In this document: positions 60,934-64,000 of the stretch, one piece after another
Numbering within the stretch: position 1 is the first letter of the stretch
How the letters are laid out: the number at the start of each line of letters is the position of its first letter
The notes under the pieces: model-generated
What the model saw: only the letters and a program-made list of their open reading frames with translations
What the model was told of the DNA's origin: nothing
The model's database searches: none
Translations under genes and position numbers: made by a program
Source of the DNA: Gilliamella bombi
Lineage (GTDB): Bacteria > Pseudomonadota > Gammaproteobacteria > Enterobacterales > Orbaceae
Direction of reading: 5' to 3'
Assembly: GCF_900103255.1 (NCBI RefSeq)
Contig: NZ_FMWS01000037.1
Span: 42,612 to 106,611, forward strand
Length of the DNA stretch: 64,000 bases

Positions 60934-61554
60934 TTATCGTAAAATCCAGTCACTAATTTTTAAGCGAACAACTTCGTCATCATGCGTAAGCTCTATAGTT
61001 GCAGGTAAATCTATCTTTTTGTTTTGATAAGTATAAGTAGAGTAACTTGGAATTTTTAATGTCCATTTATTGTTATTTTGTATAAAGACAGTTGAAAGTA
61101 ATCTTCCTGAACTATCTAACTTATCAATATTGATGTTGTCTGAAAATCCTTTTAACCAATTATGCAAAGAATTAAGTGGAATATTTACATTGGATATCTT
61201 TTTCATAAGATTTTCAATATTGGTATCTTGGTAATTTCTACCGTCTTTATCAACCAGTTGAGCATAATTAGGTTCGGCGTTTAATGTTAAAATATTGCTA
61301 CCAATGGGGGAGGTTAATTTAACTTGGTAGTAATCAGTTGATTGTTGAGCTATTAAAAATCGTCCATAATTACGAGATTTATCACTTATGTAAGCTATAC
61401 TACCTTTAACTTGGAATGTGTTTATTTGTTTTAGATTTTGTTGGCGGATTTGCCACTGCTGTTCAATCGAAGTGTTGTTTTGAGATTTTGTTATTTGGCA
61501 AGCGGTGATAAGTAAAGGTAATATGAAAACAAATATATATTTGATTTTAGACAT
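60934..61554 (-). CDS. lolB: Outer-membrane lipoprotein receptor LolB
   Basis: Receives lipoproteins from LolA and inserts them in the outer membrane. ATG 61554 gives MSKIKYIFVFILPLLITAC, a signal peptide ending in a lipobox (LITAC). The 206-residue protein is E. coli length. The mature part has WQIRQQNLKQINTFQVKGSI, a typical LolB start. Divergent from hemA. Confidence 0.92.
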   Translation of the reverse strand: MSKIKYIFVFILPLLITACQITKSQNNTSIEQQWQIRQQNLKQINTFQVKGSIAYISDKSRNYGRFLIAQQSTDYYQVKLTSPIGSNILTLNAEPNYAQLVDKDGRNYQDTNIENLMKKISNVNIPLNSLHNWLKGFSDNINIDKLDSSGRLLSTVFIQNNNKWTLKIPSYSTYTYQNKKIDLPATIELTHDDEVVRLKISDWILR

Positions 61555-61720
61555 AAAATAACTCTTAGTTGTTAGTGTTTGTGTCAATAAGTGCAGTATT
61601 ATAACTGATAATTTACTGAATAAGAAAAAGAACCTTTACTGTTTTTTATGTATAATATGGACGTTTAAGAACTGTTAATAAAATAATATATTTAATAACC
61701 TTCAAAAAAGAAGCGATGCA

Positions 61721-62992
61721 ATGTCTATTACAATTTTTGGTGTTAATCATAAAACAGCGCCAGTTGCTTTAAGGGAAAGGCTTGCTTTTCCTAATGAGAT
61801 TGTCGATAAAGCACTATACAGCTTATACCAACATCCTTTAGTTGATGGGTGTGTTATTTTGTCTACCTGCAATAGAACAGAAATTTATCTTAGTTATGAG
61901 CATCAAACCGACTATCTAAGATTAAAACAATCTGTAGAAAGTTGGTTAGGACAATTTCATCATCTTGATGTTGATCTATACCAAGATTCATTTTATTGGT
62001 ATGACGGTCAACAAGCTGTTGAACATTTGATGTCGGTAGCAAGTGGTTTAGATTCTATGATCATTGGTGAGCCACAAATTCTAGGGCAAGTTAAGCAAGC
62101 ATATAGTTTTGCTCAAGAACAAAATTGCTTATCTGTTCAATTAAAAAAACTTTTTCAAAAAGTATTTCATGTAGCGAAAATTGTCCGTAGTGAAACCAAT
62201 ATTGGCACTAATACAGCATCTGTCGCTTATGCTGCTTGTTTAGTTGCTCGCCATCTTTTTAGTGATACCTCTAATTTAAATATTATGCTTGTTGGCGCGG
62301 GTGAAACAATAGAGCTTATTTCACGTTACTTAAAACCGCATGGATTTAATCAAGTTATTATTGCCAATCGAACCCGTGAAAAGGCATTAAAACTTGCGGT
62401 TGATATTGATGCAGAAATCATTTCATTACCTGATATCGCTAATCGACTTAAAGATGTTGATATTGTGATCAGCTCAACAGCGAGTCCTTTACCTATTATA
62501 GGTAAAGGCATGGTTGAGCGCACTTTACGAGCTAGAAATCATCGTAAAATGCTGTTTATTGATTTAGCTGTTCCTCGCGATGTCGAGGAAGAGGTTAGTC
62601 AACTCAATAATGTGCATCTTTATACTATTGATGACTTACAAAAAACGGTTGAAAGTAATTTAGAACAAAGAGCTATTGCCGCTAAAGAAGCGCAATATCT
62701 TATTCAAGAACAAGCTGAACTTTTCATTGATTGGCTTAAGACTAGACATGCAGTTGCTTATGTTAAGCAGTATCGTAGTAATGCAGAAAGTATCAAACGT
62801 GAGTTACAAATAAAAGCCTTAAATGCCATCAGGCAGGGCGCTAACATTGACGATGTTTTTGCTGAGTTTTCGCATCGCTTAACCAATAAATTAATCCACG
62901 CACCGACTCAAACATTACTTCATGCAGCTACACATGATTGTGATGACTGTTTTAAAGTATTAAGTAAAGGGTTAGGATTGAAAGAACATTAG
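61721..62992 (+). CDS. hemA: Glutamyl-tRNA reductase
   Basis: First committed enzyme of tetrapyrrole synthesis, reducing Glu-tRNA to glutamate semialdehyde. Catalytic C50 is in ILSTCNRTE; the NADPH-binding MLVGAGETIEL and the C-terminal dimerisation helices are present. 423 residues. It diverges from lolB as in E. coli, but prfA does not follow it in this window. Confidence 0.96.
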   Translation: MSITIFGVNHKTAPVALRERLAFPNEIVDKALYSLYQHPLVDGCVILSTCNRTEIYLSYEHQTDYLRLKQSVESWLGQFHHLDVDLYQDSFYWYDGQQAVEHLMSVASGLDSMIIGEPQILGQVKQAYSFAQEQNCLSVQLKKLFQKVFHVAKIVRSETNIGTNTASVAYAACLVARHLFSDTSNLNIMLVGAGETIELISRYLKPHGFNQVIIANRTREKALKLAVDIDAEIISLPDIANRLKDVDIVISSTASPLPIIGKGMVERTLRARNHRKMLFIDLAVPRDVEEEVSQLNNVHLYTIDDLQKTVESNLEQRAIAAKEAQYLIQEQAELFIDWLKTRHAVAYVKQYRSNAESIKRELQIKALNAIRQGANIDDVFAEFSHRLTNKLIHAPTQTLLHAATHDCDDCFKVLSKGLGLKEH

Positions 62993-63028
62993 TCAATATG
63001 TCGTTTTGCTTAGGAAACGAGGAATAAA

Positions 63029-63273
63029 TTGGATCAGATTGAATTTTTTGATATTCCAAGCCCGTGTAAACGGGTTTGTGTAACTGATAAACAAGGCTAT
63101 TGTATTGCTTGTTATCGCTCAAGAGAAGAAAGATTTAGTTGGTTAACCTTGAGTGATAGCCAAAAGCAAAATGTAAACAACGGGCATTAAAACGCCGTTA
63201 TCTATTATCAAAACAGCAACGACAACAACAAGACTTAAATCCAATAACACCTCAATTCGATCTCAATTTCTAA
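63029..63273 (+). pseudogene. DUF1289 zinc-binding protein, frameshifted
   Basis: TTG 63029, with AACGAGGA upstream, opens a frame with C13, C17, C25 and C28 (PCKRVCVTDKQGYCIACYR) and the REERFSWLTLS block of DUF1289 proteins. It stops at 63190 after KQNVNNGH. Another frame, from about 63175, continues KQRALKRRYLLSKQQRQQQ and on to a stop at 63271-63273. One base inserted near 63176 would join them into about 80 residues. Confidence 0.7.
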
Positions 63274-63391
63274 ATCTATTTATCTATTTTTAATATATAT
63301 TGTAATCTTGTTTAACTCAGAGTAGGATTTTTATACATATAAAGATGGCAATTATTTAGTCACCTTTTTTAATATTATTGGAATTTAAAAT

Positions 63392-63634
63392 ATGAAAATG
63401 TGTATTGCATGTGGAATGCCAATGACTGCTATTGCTGATTATCCATTGCTCGATATGTCTAAAAACTATTGTAAACATTGTGCTCATAAAGATGGCACAA
63501 TGAAAACATTTGATGAAAAATGGCATGAAGTTACATTACAATATGCTCAAAATCACAATGTTGATAATGCAGTAGCTAAACAAACTGCTTATATAATCCT
63601 TAAAAAATTACCTGCTTGGAAACGCAGGTGGTAG
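63392..63634 (+). CDS. Small zinc-ribbon protein
   Basis: 80-residue protein with paired CxxC motifs C4/C7 (CIACGMPM) and C27/C30 (CKHC), the pattern of the putative zinc-ribbon family. An aromatic, lysine-rich C-terminus follows (KKLPAWKRRW). No specific role is known. It starts at ATG 63392, with a weak GGAATT upstream. Confidence 0.75.
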   Translation: MKMCIACGMPMTAIADYPLLDMSKNYCKHCAHKDGTMKTFDEKWHEVTLQYAQNHNVDNAVAKQTAYIILKKLPAWKRRW

Positions 63635-63675
63635 TTGATTTTTTAGGCAACCAAAACGCTTTACGATAATACCTG

Positions 63676-63703
63676 TTGCAGATATTGTAAAGCTTAGTAT
63701 AAT
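63676..63703 (+). promoter_or_regulatory. Promoter of tRNA-Leu
   Basis: TTGCAG (63676-63681), a 16-bp spacer and TATAAT (63698-63703). Transcription would start about 20 bases before the tRNA. Confidence 0.7.
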
Positions 63704-63732
63704 GCTAACGTTTACTTATTTACACGTTTAAT

Positions 63733-63819
63733 GCCAGTGTGGCGAAATTGGTAGACGCAGCGGATTCAAAATCCGCCGCCCTTAAAAGCGTGTCGGTTCG
63801 AGTCCGACCACTGGCACCA
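63733..63819 (+). tRNA. tRNA-Leu (anticodon CAA)
   Basis: An 87-nt class II tRNA with encoded CCA end. Acceptor GCCAGTG pairs with CACTGGC; the D-loop has TTGGTAGAC; the anticodon loop TTCAAAA reads CAA; the variable arm is long; the T-arm is GTTCGAGTC. It decodes UUG. The 3' end is a common integrase target. Confidence 0.97.
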
Positions 63820-63887
63820 ATAAAATCAATAGTTTAAATATCTTTTCTTCGACTATTTACACTAAACTTTGTGTCATCAAAATGGCT

Positions 63888-64000
63888 TTATGCCGTAAAT
63901 GTGACATTGTTTGCGAACTCCAACATATGATCAGCGTTCAAGTGAACATATTTCTTTTGCTCCGTTCCACGTTTTCCCAGTGTAAATACCCCAAACTTAG
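63888..64000 (-). CDS. Partial: C-terminus of a possible tyrosine integrase
   Basis: An open minus-strand frame enters from the window edge and ends KKYVHLNADHMLEFANNVTF, then TA and stop. The YxHL-A-H-L/M pattern near the end resembles the catalytic-tyrosine segment of phage and island integrases. It faces the tRNA-Leu 3' end, the usual arrangement for an element integrated in a tRNA. Only about 37 residues are visible, so the call is tentative. Confidence 0.45.
   Translation of the reverse strand, partial: KFGVFTLGKRGTEQKKYVHLNADHMLEFANNVTFTA

Noticed and set aside
63822..63833. AATAAAATCAAT-like sequence after tRNA-Leu as a fourth dispersed element or attachment core
   Set aside because: Only the first 12 bases resemble the element; the conserved CTAYCT...GATT half is missing, so chance in AT-rich DNA is likely.

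Overview
The window looks like chromosome from an AT-rich gammaproteobacterium. Housekeeping genes and their order (pyrE-rph diverging from yicC; ispE-lolB diverging from hemA; thiBPQ; yejK, nfo, apt, ada) are enterobacterial in type. Together with the low GC (judged by eye, not computed) they suggest an Orbaceae gut symbiont such as Gilliamella. That assignment is inference; there is no rRNA gene in the window.

Layout. 1-10.8 kb: TPP-riboswitch-controlled thiamine ABC transporter, a phosphoethanolamine transferase, LexA-controlled dinB, and a beta-glucoside PTS/6-phospho-beta-glucosidase operon with a CRP site and a GntR-type regulator whose N-terminus is frameshifted. 10.8-23 kb: a defence island with a type IC restriction-modification operon hsdM-hsdS-prrC-hsdR carrying an anticodon nuclease gene, a 20-repeat type I-F CRISPR array without cas genes, an insertion carrying a lectin-like adhesin gene followed by an isolated CRISPR repeat, and a GmrSD-like type IV restriction gene. 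23-31 kb: core genes, a DMT transporter, a Sel1 protein, a MATE exporter with duplicated palindromic operators, yejK and nfo.

31-45.6 kb: one large operon related to E. coli yehI-L-M-P-Q. It has two tandem YehI-like giants plus a fossil third copy, a MoxR AAA+ ATPase, a DUF5682-type protein, a vWA protein and a SWIM zinc-finger protein. This is the best candidate in the window for a poorly understood multi-protein system. 45.6-53.5 kb: an antitoxin relic, a PLD-type nuclease gene, yccS, and a decayed Mu-like transposase module (MuA without its N-terminus, MuB frameshifted) joined head to head with a second, 5'-truncated adhesin cassette. 53.5-64 kb: yigZ, nfi, trmN6, an amino-acid permease with a DDAH-like hydrolase, apt, ada, ispE, lolB, hemA, a frameshifted DUF1289 gene, a small zinc-ribbon protein, tRNA-Leu(CAA) and, at the edge, what looks like the end of an integrase gene, suggesting an integrated element beyond the window.

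A recurring theme is single-base losses, mostly in short A or T runs, that break otherwise well-conserved reading frames (GntR regulator, StbD-like antitoxin, DUF1289, adhesin start), plus one apparent single-base gain in an A run (MuB). They could be assembly errors, real decay, or frames rescued by transcriptional slippage.
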